A DNA stretch of 64,000 nucleotides, taken from positions 930,001-994,000 of the forward strand of contig NZ_PYXG01000001.1 in assembly GCF_003043945.1 (NCBI RefSeq). The letters run 5' to 3'. The notes beneath the pieces are model-generated. The model was not told the DNA's origin, did no database searches, and worked only from the letters and a program-made list of their open reading frames with translations. The position numbers were made by a program, and so were the translations under genes. The DNA comes from Prevotella sp. oral taxon 376 (GTDB taxonomy: Bacteria; Bacteroidota; Bacteroidia; Bacteroidales; Bacteroidaceae). This document shows, in pieces, positions 54,177 to 63,212 of the stretch. Positions within the stretch are counted from its first letter, which is position 1, and each line of letters opens with the position of its first letter.

Positions 54177-55015
54177 CAAATCTGCTGCCTCTGGCTCCTG
54201 GGCCGATTGGAGTTTTCGATTCCGGCTATGGCGGACTGACCATCTTGGATGGCATTCGTCGGCTATTGCCCCAGTATGACTATATGTTTCTGGGCGATAA
54301 TGCCCGTGCCCCTTACGGTCCTCGTTCCTTCGATGTAGTATATGAGTTTACGCGGCAGGCCGTATGGAAACTTTTTGAGAAGGGCTGCCATCTCGTCATT
54401 CTCGGGTGTAATACGGCTTCGGCAAAGGCACTCCGGACCCTCCAGCAGAGCGACCTGCCCAGGTGGGACTCCTCACGCCGCGTGCTCGGGGTCATCCGCC
54501 CTACGGCAGAAGTTATCGGCACGCTTACTCGGAACGGTCATGTGGGGCTGCTTGCCACCGAGGGTACCGTGAAGAGCCATAGTTACGACCTCGAGGTAGC
54601 CAAACTTTGGCCGAAGATTCAGATTACGGGCGTGGCCTGTCCTTTTTGGGTTCCGCTCGTGGAATACAACGAGGCTGACAGTCCGGGTGCCGACTATTTT
54701 GTAAAGAAACGCGTCGATGAGCTGATGTCTAAGGATTCGGACATTGACACCATCATTCTCGGTTGTACCCATTACCCCATCCTTCTGCCGAAAATTCAGA
54801 AATATGTCAAGGCGGGAGTGAGCATCATTTCGCAAGGTAGATTCGTTGCCGAGAGTCTGAAAGGCTATTTAGAGCGACATTCGGAAATAGAGCGCAGTTG
54901 TACCAAGAACGGCCGCGTGGAATACTATACCACGGAAAATCCAGACAAATTCAAGGAAGGCGCACGCATCTTCCTTCACGACAAGGTTAAAGTAGAACAT
55001 ATAGATTTAGAGTAA
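54173..55015 (+). CDS. murI: Glutamate racemase
   Basis: A 280-residue Asp/Glu racemase. GPIGVFDSGYGGLTIL (about 10-25) is the first catalytic region, LGCNTASAKALRTL (about 82-95) carries the first cysteine and ILGCTHYPILLP (about 198-209) the second. It supplies D-glutamate for peptidoglycan. The only start that keeps the conserved N-terminus is TTG at 54173, which overlaps the preceding stop as TTGA; no ATG occurs before the conserved region. Confidence 0.94.
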   Translation: MTNLLPLAPGPIGVFDSGYGGLTILDGIRRLLPQYDYMFLGDNARAPYGPRSFDVVYEFTRQAVWKLFEKGCHLVILGCNTASAKALRTLQQSDLPRWDSSRRVLGVIRPTAEVIGTLTRNGHVGLLATEGTVKSHSYDLEVAKLWPKIQITGVACPFWVPLVEYNEADSPGADYFVKKRVDELMSKDSDIDTIILGCTHYPILLPKIQKYVKAGVSIISQGRFVAESLKGYLERHSEIERSCTKNGRVEYYTTENPDKFKEGARIFLHDKVKVEHIDLE

Positions 55016-55019
55016 ACAC

Positions 55020-55355
55020 ATGCAGGAAACAAGAAAAAACCGTATCTCACGCTTGCTCCAGAAAGAGCTTGCGGAAATATTCCAGTCGCAAACCCGCAAG
55101 ATGCACGGTATCCTTGTGAGTGTTACCCGTGTCCGTATAAGTCCGGATTTGAGTATCTGTACGGCTTATCTGAGTATATTTCCATCGGAAAAAGGTGAGG
55201 AATTTCTGAAAAATATCACGGCAAATGAGAAGACTCTGCGCTATGAACTGGGCACTCGCGTCCGTAACCAACTCCGCATTATCCCAGAGTTACGGTTCTT
55301 CATCGATGACAGTCTTGATTATATCGACCATATTGATGAACTCCTAAAGAAGTAG
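55020..55355 (+). CDS. rbfA: Ribosome-binding factor A
   Basis: A 111-residue KH-like protein of family length. RISRLLQKELAEIFQ at the N-terminus, VRISPDLSICTAYLSIFP (about 37-54) and the C-terminal LRIIPELRFFIDDSLDYIDHI are the RbfA signatures. It matures the 3'/5' ends of the 16S rRNA in 30S subunits, notably in the cold. It begins 4 bp after murI. Confidence 0.95.
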   Translation: MQETRKNRISRLLQKELAEIFQSQTRKMHGILVSVTRVRISPDLSICTAYLSIFPSEKGEEFLKNITANEKTLRYELGTRVRNQLRIIPELRFFIDDSLDYIDHIDELLKK

Positions 55356-55395
55356 AACGGTCTCATCTTTAAGGCATTCAGCGAGGAAGCGAATC

Positions 55396-56628
55396 ATGAA
55401 TTTTCCTTTTTACATAGCCCGTCGTTATCTCTTCTCAAAGAAGAGCACGCATGCTATCAATGTTATCAGCATCATTTCGGTTGTCGGAGTGGCGGTGGCA
55501 ACGGTGGCATTGGTTATCGTGATGAGTGCTTTCAATGGTTTCCACGACCTCGTGGCATCGCTCTTTACCAACTTCGATCCGCAGATAGAAGTATCGCCCG
55601 CCATGGGGAAAACGGCTCCGAGCGACGATCCCATCCTCACCCGAATCCGTCAGTTGCCGGAAATTGATGTGGCGACGGAATGTGTGGAAGACAACGCGTT
55701 GGCCGTATATCAAGACAAACAGGCTATGGTTGTCATCAAAGGGGTGGACGAGAACTTTGCCGAGCTTACCCATATTACGGAGATTCTGTATGGCGACGGT
55801 GAGTTCGGATTGCGTGCCGCAAACCTGAACTACGGCACCTTGGGTATTATGCTGGCCCAGACCTTGGGGACGGGTGCCCGTTGGAGAGGTCCGCTCCGTG
55901 TCTATGCTCCAGTGAAAGAGGGGCAGATTGACCTGTCGGATCCCGCCCGGGGCTTCGTCATAGACTCTCTGGATTCTCCTGGTGTGGTTTTCCAAGTGAA
56001 ACAGTCGAAGTATGATGCCCGTTATATCATCGTTCCCATTTCCTGGGCTCGTGTCCTTTTCGAGCAGCAAGGCATGCTCTCTTCGCTCGAGCTGAGGCTC
56101 AAGCCGGGTAGCGACTTAAGCGATGTAAAGGCGGAAATCAAGCAAATAGCTGGGGATAAATATAAGGTTCGCGACCGTTATGAGCAGCAGGATGACACCT
56201 TCAAGATTATGTCGATAGAGAAACTCTTCGCCTATATCTTCCTGACTTTTATCCTCGTGGTGGCATGCTTCAATATCGTCGGCTCGCTTTCGATGCTTAT
56301 TCTTGATAAGAAAGAGGATGCCGTAACCCTTAGAAATCTTGGTGCTACCGACCGACAAGTTACTCAAATCTTCCTTTTCGAAGGGAGAATGATAGCCGTA
56401 ATAGGCGCCGTGGCAGGAATTTTGATCGGTTTGTTGCTCTGCTGGTTACAGCAGACTTATGGGATTGTGCATCTTGGTAATAGCGACGGATCTTTCATCG
56501 TGAACGCTTATCCGATAAGTGTCCACTATACGGATATCGCTCTCATCTTCATTACGGTTATTGCTGTGGGGTGGCTTGCGGTGTGGTATCCGGTAAGGGC
56601 ATTGAGCAAAAGACTGTTGAGTGTCTGA
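55396..56628 (+). CDS. LolC/LolE-family lipoprotein-release ABC permease
   Basis: A 410-residue FtsX-type permease. The N-terminal FPFYIARRYLFSKKSTHAIN and first helix (about 20-45) precede a large periplasmic MacB/LolC-like domain (about 46-265); three helices follow (about 280-400), with DKKEDAVTLRNLGATDRQV as the cytoplasmic coupling loop. With an ATPase encoded elsewhere it would detach lipoproteins from the inner membrane for transfer outward. It starts 40 bp after rbfA and ends the long plus-strand envelope cluster. Confidence 0.9.
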   Translation: MNFPFYIARRYLFSKKSTHAINVISIISVVGVAVATVALVIVMSAFNGFHDLVASLFTNFDPQIEVSPAMGKTAPSDDPILTRIRQLPEIDVATECVEDNALAVYQDKQAMVVIKGVDENFAELTHITEILYGDGEFGLRAANLNYGTLGIMLAQTLGTGARWRGPLRVYAPVKEGQIDLSDPARGFVIDSLDSPGVVFQVKQSKYDARYIIVPISWARVLFEQQGMLSSLELRLKPGSDLSDVKAEIKQIAGDKYKVRDRYEQQDDTFKIMSIEKLFAYIFLTFILVVACFNIVGSLSMLILDKKEDAVTLRNLGATDRQVTQIFLFEGRMIAVIGAVAGILIGLLLCWLQQTYGIVHLGNSDGSFIVNAYPISVHYTDIALIFITVIAVGWLAVWYPVRALSKRLLSV

Positions 56629-56695
56629 AGACAGGCCGTTTAGGGAAGCTTTTCCAGAGGGCAGACAACGATTACCCCCCCTCTTTTCTCATGTC

Positions 56696-57394
56696 TCATT
56701 TCTTTCTGATGAGGGTCAGGCCGTCTCTCAAGGGTAGTATGACCTTCTCCACTCTGTTGTCTTTAGCGATGAAGTTGTTGAATTCCCGGATGCCCAGCGT
56801 CTGTCGATCTTCGTCATAGGCAGGGTCGATGACATGTCCGTCCCATAGCGTATTGTCAGCAAGGATGAAACCTCCGGGTCGCATGACGGCCAGTACCGTC
56901 TCGTAGGTTTCTTTGTAAGTGCGCTTGTCGCCGTCGATAAAAGCCAAGTCAAAGATAACGCCTAATTCAGGGAGCAGTTGGTTAGCATCGCCGATGAGAA
57001 ACTCAATCCTGTCTGCATAAGGTGAATTCTCTATCCATGGGCGCGTGAAATCCTCCATCTCATCGTTGATTTCCAGCGTGTAGAGCTTGCCATCCCGTGG
57101 CAGTCCTTCGGCCATGCAGAGTGCGCTATAGCCACTGAAAGTCCCCACTTCGAGTATTTTCTTGGGGCGAATCATCTCTACCATCATCTTGAGCAGGCGG
57201 CCTTGCAGGTGTCCGCTGGTCATCCTGCCGTGTACGGTCTGTATGTTCGTAGCCCTCCAGAGGTGGTGTAGGTAATCTCCTTCTGGATCTATGTGGGTGA
57301 GAATATAGTTGTCGAGAGCCTCTATTGCGGAGACTTCTGCGCCGGCAGCCGCTGCTCCTGGGCTGAGCGAGCTGTTTTGTTTACCGTTGCTCAT
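56696..57394 (-). CDS. Class I SAM-dependent O-methyltransferase (COMT-like, family 3)
   Basis: A 232-residue methyltransferase. ILEVGTFSGYSALCMAEGLP (about 80-99) is the SAM-binding motif I; LYTLEINDEM, FDLAFIDGDKRTYKE (metal Asp) and FILADNTLWDGHV follow in the order of the caffeoyl-CoA O-methyltransferase-like family. Targets in bacteria are catechol-like or unknown hydroxyls. It is 15 bp downstream of aroQ on the same strand and converges on the Lol permease gene. Confidence 0.92.
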   Translation of the reverse strand: MSNGKQNSSLSPGAAAAGAEVSAIEALDNYILTHIDPEGDYLHHLWRATNIQTVHGRMTSGHLQGRLLKMMVEMIRPKKILEVGTFSGYSALCMAEGLPRDGKLYTLEINDEMEDFTRPWIENSPYADRIEFLIGDANQLLPELGVIFDLAFIDGDKRTYKETYETVLAVMRPGGFILADNTLWDGHVIDPAYDEDRQTLGIREFNNFIAKDNRVEKVILPLRDGLTLIRKK

Positions 57395-57409
57395 GGTGGT
57401 ACAGGGCCT

Positions 57410-57826
57410 TTATTTCAAGAAGGATTCCACGGCCAGTCGGTAGCTGTCGAGCCCGAATCCGGCAATCATGCCCTTGCATGCAGCCGAGATGAGAGACTGA
57501 TGGCGGAATCCTTCGCGCGCGCTGACATTGCTGATGTGCACTTCTATGACCGGAGCTTTCAGGCTTCGGATACAGTCTTGCAGGGCCACGCTGGTATGCG
57601 TGTAGGCTCCCGCATTGAGGATTATGCCGTCGAAACTGAATCCCACTTCCTGCATTTTGTTGATGAGCTCGCCCTCTATATTGCTCTGATAGTAGCCGAA
57701 CTGGATGTCAGGATACCGGATAATGAGCCTTGCGAGATAGGCTTCAAACGACTCTTGACCGTAGATCTCCGGTTCACGCACTCCCAAGAGGTTCAGATTT
57801 GGCCCATTTATAATTTGTATTCTCAT
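57410..57826 (-). CDS. aroQ: 3-dehydroquinate dehydratase, type II
   Basis: A 138-residue enzyme of full length. IQIINGPNLNLLGVREPEIYG (with the conserved active-site Arg and Tyr), NAGAYTHTSVALQDCI (about 75-90) and VEVHISN-like IEVHISNVSAREGFRHQS are intact. It makes 3-dehydroshikimate in the shikimate pathway. Its promoter is interleaved with that of xerD on the other strand. Confidence 0.96.
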   Translation of the reverse strand: MRIQIINGPNLNLLGVREPEIYGQESFEAYLARLIIRYPDIQFGYYQSNIEGELINKMQEVGFSFDGIILNAGAYTHTSVALQDCIRSLKAPVIEVHISNVSAREGFRHQSLISAACKGMIAGFGLDSYRLAVESFLK

Positions 57827-57844
57827 AATTTTCTTGTATTTTTG
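57814..57844 (+). promoter_or_regulatory. Promoter of the XerD-type recombinase gene
   Basis: TTTG (57814-57817) and TATTTTTG (57837-57844), 19 bp apart; the -33 box lies within the first codons of aroQ. Confidence 0.75.
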
Positions 57845-57848
57845 TGGG

Positions 57849-57880
57849 CAAATATAGCAAATAAAATGGAAAAAGACAAA
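57849..57880 (-). promoter_or_regulatory. Promoter of aroQ
   Basis: On the minus strand TTTG (57880-57877) and TATATTTG (57856-57849), 20 bp apart; the -33 box lies within the first codons of the recombinase gene. The two divergent promoters therefore overlap face to face. Confidence 0.75.
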
Positions 57881-58786
57881 TCTTCCGTAGATATTGTGAA
57901 GGCCTACCTGCGTTATCTGAAGTTAGGGAAGAACTATTCCATAAACACGGTGGAGGCTTATAGGCACGACTTGGGGCATCTGCTTGAGTTCTGCAAGACG
58001 CAGGAGAAGAGCCCCCTCGATCTACAACTTGAAGATTTGGAACAGTTTGCCGTGCTGCTGCACGAGAAGGGGATAGGCCCTTCCTCGCAAGCCCGCATCT
58101 TGAGCGGAGTGCGCTCCTTTTATCGTTTTCTGTTGCTGGACGGCTTCTTGGAGAAGGATCCTACGGAGCTTCTCGACTCCCCCCATTTGGGTGAATATCT
58201 GCCCGAGGTGCTCTCTGTGGAGGAGATTGACCGCATGGAGGCTGCCATCGACCTGTCTAAGTCCGAGGGGCAACGCAACAAAGCCATCATAGAAGTGCTC
58301 TTCTCGTGCGGTCTCCGTGTGTCGGAACTCGTCAACCTCAAGCTCTCTCAGCTTTATTTAGACGAGCGATTCGTGCGGGTCTTAGGTAAGGGAAACAAGG
58401 AACGCCTTGTTCCGATTTCACAGAAAGCCATCAGGGAGCTTCAGCTCTGGTTTTCCGACCGTGTACACCTGACGATAAAGCCTGGCGAGGAAGACTATGT
58501 ATTTCTCAACCGTCGGGGGCACCATCTCACGCGCACCATGATTCTTATCATGATCAAGCGCACTGCCCGTGATGCCGGCATCCATAAGACCATCTCGCCC
58601 CATACGCTGCGCCATTCGTTCGCCACGGCTCTCCTGAAAGGCGGGGCCGACCTTAGGGCCATACAGGCCATGTTGGGCCATGAAGACATCGGCACCACTG
58701 AGATCTATACCCATATCGACACTACGACCCTGCGGGAAGAAATTCTCCTGCATCATCCGAGAAATATCAGGTCGTCTAACTTCTAA
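57866..58786 (+). CDS. xerD: Site-specific tyrosine recombinase, XerD-like
   Basis: A 306-residue integrase-family protein of housekeeping Xer size. The SAM-like core-binding domain (about 8-100) precedes the catalytic domain with Arg151 (SCGLRVSELVNL), Lys175, His246 and Arg249 (HTLRHSFATALL), His272 (LGHEDIGTTEIYTHI) and the nucleophile Tyr281. It resolves chromosome dimers at dif with a partner recombinase. The frame is open far upstream, but only the ATG at 57866 begins the conserved N-terminus. There is no sign of an integrated element around it. Confidence 0.92.
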   Translation: MEKDKSSVDIVKAYLRYLKLGKNYSINTVEAYRHDLGHLLEFCKTQEKSPLDLQLEDLEQFAVLLHEKGIGPSSQARILSGVRSFYRFLLLDGFLEKDPTELLDSPHLGEYLPEVLSVEEIDRMEAAIDLSKSEGQRNKAIIEVLFSCGLRVSELVNLKLSQLYLDERFVRVLGKGNKERLVPISQKAIRELQLWFSDRVHLTIKPGEEDYVFLNRRGHHLTRTMILIMIKRTARDAGIHKTISPHTLRHSFATALLKGGADLRAIQAMLGHEDIGTTEIYTHIDTTTLREEILLHHPRNIRSSNF

Positions 58787-58931
58787 GGGCAAGGTTATCC
58801 CTTCTCTTTTCTTCGGATTGCGGTTAGGCCTGAAAGCGGGTGCCCTAAACCTCTCTCCGCCCTCTGGCTCTAAACATTCTGTTTTTTTGCAAAATAATAT
58901 CAAATAATTAGGTGAGCCAAGGTTTTTTTAA

Positions 58932-58939
58932 TATCTTTG
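58932..58939 (+). promoter_or_regulatory. -7 element of the M16 protease gene
   Basis: TATCTTTG matches TAnnTTTG, 36 bp before the ATG; no clear -33 box. Confidence 0.55.
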
Positions 58940-58975
58940 CCATTAGAAATTGTTTAATTCAAAATTATAGTAAAC

Positions 58976-61795
58976 ATGAAACTAAGAGACCTCTTGGTAT
59001 TAGTTCTGATCTTTGTGGCTGGCTCTGCCCGGGCGCAGATGGACATGACCATTCCTGCCGATACGGCAGTGCGGAAGGGCGTGCTTCCCAACGGACTTAC
59101 CTATTACATTCGTTACAACAACTGGCCGGAGCATCGCGCAAATTTCTACATTGCCCAGAAAGTGGGTTCTTTGCAGGAGGAAGAGAGCCAGCGCGGCTTG
59201 GCTCACTTCTTGGAGCATATGTGCTTTAACGGCACGACTCATTTCGAGGGTAACGGCGTTATTGAGTGGTGCCGTGCTCACGGAATAGAGTTCGGATCCG
59301 ACCTGAACGCCTATACCAGTATTGACCAGACCGTATATAACATCAGCAATGTGCCTACCGGCAGTCAGGGCACACTCGATTCCTGTCTGCTCATTCTTTC
59401 TGACTGGGCCGACGGTTTGACCCTCGACCCTAAGGAGATAGACAAAGAGCGTGGCGTTATTCACGAGGAGTGGCGTCTGCGGTCGAGCGCAAGTCAGCGA
59501 ATGCTCGAGCGCGCGCTACCAAAACTCTATCCCGGCAGTAAGTATGGACTGCGTATGCCCATCGGACTGATGAGCGTCGTAGACAATTTCAAGCCTAAGG
59601 AGCTGCGCGATTATTACGAGAAGTGGTATCATCCGACTAATCAGGGCATCATCGTTATCGGTGATGTGGATGTAGACCATACGGAAGCCATGATCAAGAA
59701 ATTCTTCGGCAGCATCAAGAATCCAGAGAATCCAGCTCCCATTGTAGATGTAGAAGTGCCAGACACGCCTACTCCCATCGTTATTGTGGAGAAGGACAAG
59801 GAGCAGCGTCAGGTCATTGCCGAGCTTATGTTCAAGCACGATGTGTTCCCAGACTCATTGAAGAGCACGATCGTTAACCTGATGCAAGGCTATACGAAAG
59901 GGGCAGCCATGTCAATGCTTAACAATCGCATGAAAGAGACGGCGCAGCAGCCGGAGTGCCCATTCGTGAGTGCCAGTGCCGGAGACGGAACCTATCTCTT
60001 CTCCAAGACCAAGGACGCCTTTACCTTAGGAGTAGCTCCTAAGAGTCCGGAAAAGATCTCCGATGCGCTTAAGGCTGCGTTTGTAGAGGCTCGTCGGGCG
60101 GCAGAGTTCGGCTTCACCCCTACGGAGTATCAGCGCTATCAGGAAGATTATCTTTCCGGGCTTGACAAGGTTTACAGCAATAAGGACAAGCGCACGAACG
60201 AGACTTTCTTCTCGCAGTGCTTGGACAATTTCCTGGAAAACGAGCCGATGCCCAGCATTGAGTATACCTATCCGCTGATGAAGCAGCTCGTTCCGAGAAT
60301 TCCTGTTCAGGTAATCAACGAATATATGAAAGAGCTTGTGCCCTCAAGCGACAGCAATCTGGTGGTACTCTGTTTCAATCCGGAAAAGGAAGGAGCCGTC
60401 TATCCTACGGAATCCCAACTTCTTGGAGCCCTGCAGGGCGCCCGCGCGGAAAAGGTAGAGGCTTATGTGGACAATGTGAAGAACGAGCCCCTGATGGCTC
60501 AGCTGCCTAAGGCAGGCACCATCAAGAAAGAAGTGAAGAACGACAAGCTCGACTACACAGAACTTACGCTCTCTAATGGTATCAAGGTGGTACTGAAGAA
60601 GACCGACTATAAGAAAGACGAAGTGCGCCTCTCCGGTGAGGGCGAAGGCGGCAGCTCGCTCTATGGCGACAAGGACTTCTATAACACGAAGGTGTTTAAC
60701 AGTGTCATCGGCATCAGTGGTCTGGGAAATTTCTCAAGCACCGAGCTCCAGAAAGCACTCGCGGGAAAGATTGCGAATGCCGATCTCACCATGGGCGATC
60801 GCAAGATGGGCATCAGCGGTTCGTCTACTCCAAAGGATGTGGAGACCATGCTCCAGATGGCCTATCTCTATTTCACCAAAATCAACAAGGACCAGAAGTC
60901 GTTCGACAACTTGGTGAATCAGTTGGAGCTTGCCTTGAAGAATCGCGACAAACAACCGGACGCGGCCCTCTCCGACTCGCTCACCGCCACGCTGTATGAC
61001 CACAATCCGCGCATGGCGAACCTGAAGGTCGACGACTTGAAGAATATCAGCTACGACCGAATCCTCGAGATTGCCAGGGAGCGCACGGCATCGGCCAGAG
61101 GGTGGGAATTCACCATCATTGGCAACTACGACGAGGCTACCATCCGTCCGTTGCTCTGCCAGTATCTCGGCGCACTGCCTACGAAGGGCAAGGTGGTTAA
61201 GGGATATCGCATCGGCAAGCTGCATCAGGGTAAGACCGTGAACGAGTTCCGCCGCAAGATGGAGACTCCTAAGGCCAACAGCTACTTCGTATGGTATAAC
61301 GAGAAGATGCCTTATACCGTTGAAGACGGTATCAAGACCGATATCGCGGGAGAAGTGCTTTCGCAGATATATCTCAAGAAAATCCGTGAGGATGCCAGCG
61401 CGGCATACTCTTGCGGGGCGTATGCGGCAGCATCGGTGGCCGACGACGGTTACCATGTCTACCAGATTGTCGGCTACTGCCCGATGAAACCGGAGAAGAA
61501 GGACATAGCCATTAAGATTATGAACGAAGAACTCCCCGCCCTGGCTAAGACCTGCGATAAGGAAATCCTCGAGAAGGTGCAGAAAGCCATGCTCAAGCAG
61601 CTGGAGACTTCCCTGAAGACCAACAGCTTCTGGCAAGGCATCATCGGTATGCAGCGCAAGTACGGCATCGATTCCAGCTACGAGGTTCGCAAGAGGGCCA
61701 TCGAGGGCCAGACTCCGGAAAGCATCTCTGCCTTTGTGGCCGAATTTCTAAAGGACAACAGCGGGGTTACCGTCATTATGTTGCCGGAGGAATAA
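58976..61795 (+). CDS. M16-family zinc metallopeptidase (PqqL-like)
   Basis: A 939-residue exported protease with signal peptide ending ARAQ. The inverted zinc motif HFLEH (residues 77-81) and downstream glutamate region (HEEWRLRSSASQRMLE, about 163-178) lie in the first M16 domain; three further M16-type domains follow, the C-terminal ones without zinc sites, forming a clamshell. It would degrade peptides in the periplasm. It is monocistronic with a strong terminator. The last residues (VTVIMLPEE) match the end of the family, so the protein is complete. Confidence 0.93.
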   Translation: MKLRDLLVLVLIFVAGSARAQMDMTIPADTAVRKGVLPNGLTYYIRYNNWPEHRANFYIAQKVGSLQEEESQRGLAHFLEHMCFNGTTHFEGNGVIEWCRAHGIEFGSDLNAYTSIDQTVYNISNVPTGSQGTLDSCLLILSDWADGLTLDPKEIDKERGVIHEEWRLRSSASQRMLERALPKLYPGSKYGLRMPIGLMSVVDNFKPKELRDYYEKWYHPTNQGIIVIGDVDVDHTEAMIKKFFGSIKNPENPAPIVDVEVPDTPTPIVIVEKDKEQRQVIAELMFKHDVFPDSLKSTIVNLMQGYTKGAAMSMLNNRMKETAQQPECPFVSASAGDGTYLFSKTKDAFTLGVAPKSPEKISDALKAAFVEARRAAEFGFTPTEYQRYQEDYLSGLDKVYSNKDKRTNETFFSQCLDNFLENEPMPSIEYTYPLMKQLVPRIPVQVINEYMKELVPSSDSNLVVLCFNPEKEGAVYPTESQLLGALQGARAEKVEAYVDNVKNEPLMAQLPKAGTIKKEVKNDKLDYTELTLSNGIKVVLKKTDYKKDEVRLSGEGEGGSSLYGDKDFYNTKVFNSVIGISGLGNFSSTELQKALAGKIANADLTMGDRKMGISGSSTPKDVETMLQMAYLYFTKINKDQKSFDNLVNQLELALKNRDKQPDAALSDSLTATLYDHNPRMANLKVDDLKNISYDRILEIARERTASARGWEFTIIGNYDEATIRPLLCQYLGALPTKGKVVKGYRIGKLHQGKTVNEFRRKMETPKANSYFVWYNEKMPYTVEDGIKTDIAGEVLSQIYLKKIREDASAAYSCGAYAAASVADDGYHVYQIVGYCPMKPEKKDIAIKIMNEELPALAKTCDKEILEKVQKAMLKQLETSLKTNSFWQGIIGMQRKYGIDSSYEVRKRAIEGQTPESISAFVAEFLKDNSGVTVIMLPEE

Positions 61796-61821
61796 TGTTT
61801 TCGGAAAGCAACCCTATACAG

Positions 61822-61853
61822 AAAGGCCGGAGGAATTGTCTTCCGGCCTTTTT
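61822..61853 (+). terminator. Intrinsic terminator of the M16 protease gene
   Basis: GGCCGGA and TCCGGCC pair around a nine- to ten-base loop and are followed by TTTTT, 30 bp after the stop codon. The same hairpin recurs at 63213-63238. Confidence 0.88.
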
Positions 61854-61890
61854 GTTTGCCGTCAGGAGGATGACAAAATCGGCGATTTTG
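61826..61890. repeat. 65-bp direct repeat, left copy
   Basis: Identical, with one mismatch, to 63213-63277. It comprises the terminator stem, GTTTGCCGTCAGGAGGA and the first 20 bp of the 67-bp dispersed repeat (from 61871), which is cut off here after CGATTTTG. Confidence 0.9.
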
Positions 61891-62012
61891 CAGGATTGAT
61901 AAGTGTTTTCTTTTCCTTGCAGGCCTGGGAAAAGTAAACTTGTAGTTTCCCCGAAATGCGTATTTTATAAGTTTTTTTCTCCCCCCAAGTATAGGTATAT
62001 TAGAAAAAAGAG

Positions 62013-62020
62013 TAATTTTG
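62013..62020 (+). promoter_or_regulatory. -7 element of the small-gene cluster
   Basis: TAATTTTG matches TAnnTTTG, 25 bp before the first ATG; no -33 box visible. Confidence 0.5.
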
Positions 62021-62045
62021 TGGTATTAATTGAAAACTGATAAAG

Positions 62046-62399
62046 ATGATGAAAACTAATATTGGCTTCTCAGAACATTGTGAACTTTTGCTTCGCGAGA
62101 TAAAGGCAGCCATAGAAATACAGCATTGTGATACTGTTGCTTTAGCTTATATGTTTTCTATAATTGATAAAAAAATAATAGAAGATGGCAATTTGCCTGT
62201 GGTCGATAGAGCAATGCTGTTAGGTACAAGTGCAATTGCCAAAGCCAGCTATAAATATAATTTCTTCAACAAGCATGGCAAGTCAAAGCGGAAAATGATT
62301 CATCGTTATGGAATTAGAAGAACGAGATCATTTGATATGTTGGAAGATTCTTCTTCTGTAGAGTCAAATAGTGAAGATGGTGATTTTGGTAACAACTAA
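62046..62399 (+). CDS. Unrecognised 117-residue protein, AT-rich gene
   Basis: I do not recognise this protein. It has no signal peptide or membrane segment. The N-terminal part (about 5-65) looks helical (SEHCELLLREIKAAIEIQH), followed by a basic stretch KHGKSKRKMIHRYGIRRTRS (about 79-98) and an acidic, Ser-rich tail (DMLEDSSSVESNSEDGDFG). Base composition is much richer in A+T than the flanking genes, suggesting a different origin. Two ATGs (62046, 62049) are possible. It is followed by a second small gene after 16 bp. Confidence 0.6.
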   Translation: MMKTNIGFSEHCELLLREIKAAIEIQHCDTVALAYMFSIIDKKIIEDGNLPVVDRAMLLGTSAIAKASYKYNFFNKHGKSKRKMIHRYGIRRTRSFDMLEDSSSVESNSEDGDFGNN

Positions 62400-62415
62400 T
62401 GCTTGTAAGGGAAAA

Positions 62416-62634
62416 ATGTCTGGGTTAAACTTGGTTTTTGATGATACGGATATGAATGTCTTTCTGAAAAAAAGTTGGGATATTATAAAAACTGATGCGT
62501 TCGGATTTGCTGGTAGCTTTGCGAGTTCAGGAGCTATAGAGTTTCTTGTAGAGAATACAGTCAATGTTGAGGTTGCTCTTGCAAATGGCATATTTGGTGG
62601 AATTTGTAGTAGTTATGATGCGGCAAATCCATAA
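62416..62634 (+). CDS. Unrecognised 72-residue small protein with Gly/Ala-rich hydrophobic C-terminus
   Basis: I do not recognise this protein. The N-terminal third is charged (SGLNLVFDDTDMNVFLKKSW); the rest has two Gly/Ala/Ser-rich hydrophobic stretches (AFGFAGSFASSGAIEFLV and VALANGIFGGICSSY) with a single cysteine. Small, Gly-rich, membrane-active peptides such as class II bacteriocins have this look, but no leader or double-glycine cleavage site is clear. The ATG at 62416 follows AAGGGAAAA; a GTG at 62371 overlapping the previous gene is possible but less likely. The gene is AT-rich. Confidence 0.55.
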   Translation: MSGLNLVFDDTDMNVFLKKSWDIIKTDAFGFAGSFASSGAIEFLVENTVNVEVALANGIFGGICSSYDAANP

Positions 62635-62660
62635 TTAAAGTAATAATAAACAAAAACGAA

Positions 62661-63149
62661 ATGCAGTTAATACTTCTCTTAAACCTCATTTTTGTAGCCT
62701 GTAACTATGTCGTGATTTTCCATACCCGGTGGTGGGACACATTGGAGGAGAACTACTACGACTTGACAGGCCACGATAAATCAAGGTGTCTACTGTCGGT
62801 TTTTCTGATGGCCGGATATGTGGTTTTCATGTTTCTGTTGTTGATCAATCTCAAGAACCTTGCCTTATGGCTTGTCATTGGCCTTACGCTCATTTATATG
62901 GCGCTATGTGCATATCTCGTGTTGGCAAGGTTTTGGCTGCGGAAGATGGGGGAGAAAGTCAAGAGAGAGAGGGTGGCCTTTTTCTTCCTGGGCAGTCTGA
63001 CGGTTACGGCTTGTACTTGCTTAAGCAGGCTGATCGGCCATTATTATGCATTGGATGAGGAAAAGGCAATGGGCTTGGTACTCCTGATATTGATGGTATT
63101 TGCCGGCTGTGTGTGGATTTGGCGGAAGCTCTTTGTCAAGAACAGATGA
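62661..63149 (+). CDS. Unrecognised four-helix membrane protein
   Basis: A 162-residue protein with about four membrane helices (about 3-20, 48-68, 72-95, 110-128 with a further segment at 138-155), short loops, and a basic cluster RKMGEKVKRER between helices three and four. No family is evident. It starts 27 bp after the small Gly-rich gene and is less AT-rich than the two genes before it. Its size and helix count would suit an immunity or accessory protein for a membrane-active peptide, which is inference from position only. It is followed by a copy of the M16 terminator hairpin. Confidence 0.65.
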   Translation: MQLILLLNLIFVACNYVVIFHTRWWDTLEENYYDLTGHDKSRCLLSVFLMAGYVVFMFLLLINLKNLALWLVIGLTLIYMALCAYLVLARFWLRKMGEKVKRERVAFFFLGSLTVTACTCLSRLIGHYYALDEEKAMGLVLLILMVFAGCVWIWRKLFVKNR

Positions 63150-63212
63150 AAGCTGGAGGCCTTTAGCGTCTGGCGCAGGTACAGCATCAGCCCAATTAGT
63201 TTATACGAAATA

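Noticed and set aside
57293..57865. Extension of the recombinase by 191 codons upstream
   Set aside because: The extension is antisense to aroQ and the methyltransferase; the Xer family begins at the ATG at 57866, directly after a promoter.
57866..58786. Tyrosine recombinase as integrase of a mobile element
   Set aside because: Length, motif wording and housekeeping neighbours fit chromosomal XerD, and no flanking direct repeats or cargo genes are seen around it.
62371..62415. GTG start adding 15 residues to the small Gly-rich protein
   Set aside because: It overlaps the preceding gene, while the ATG at 62416 has AAGGG just upstream and gives ordinary operon spacing.
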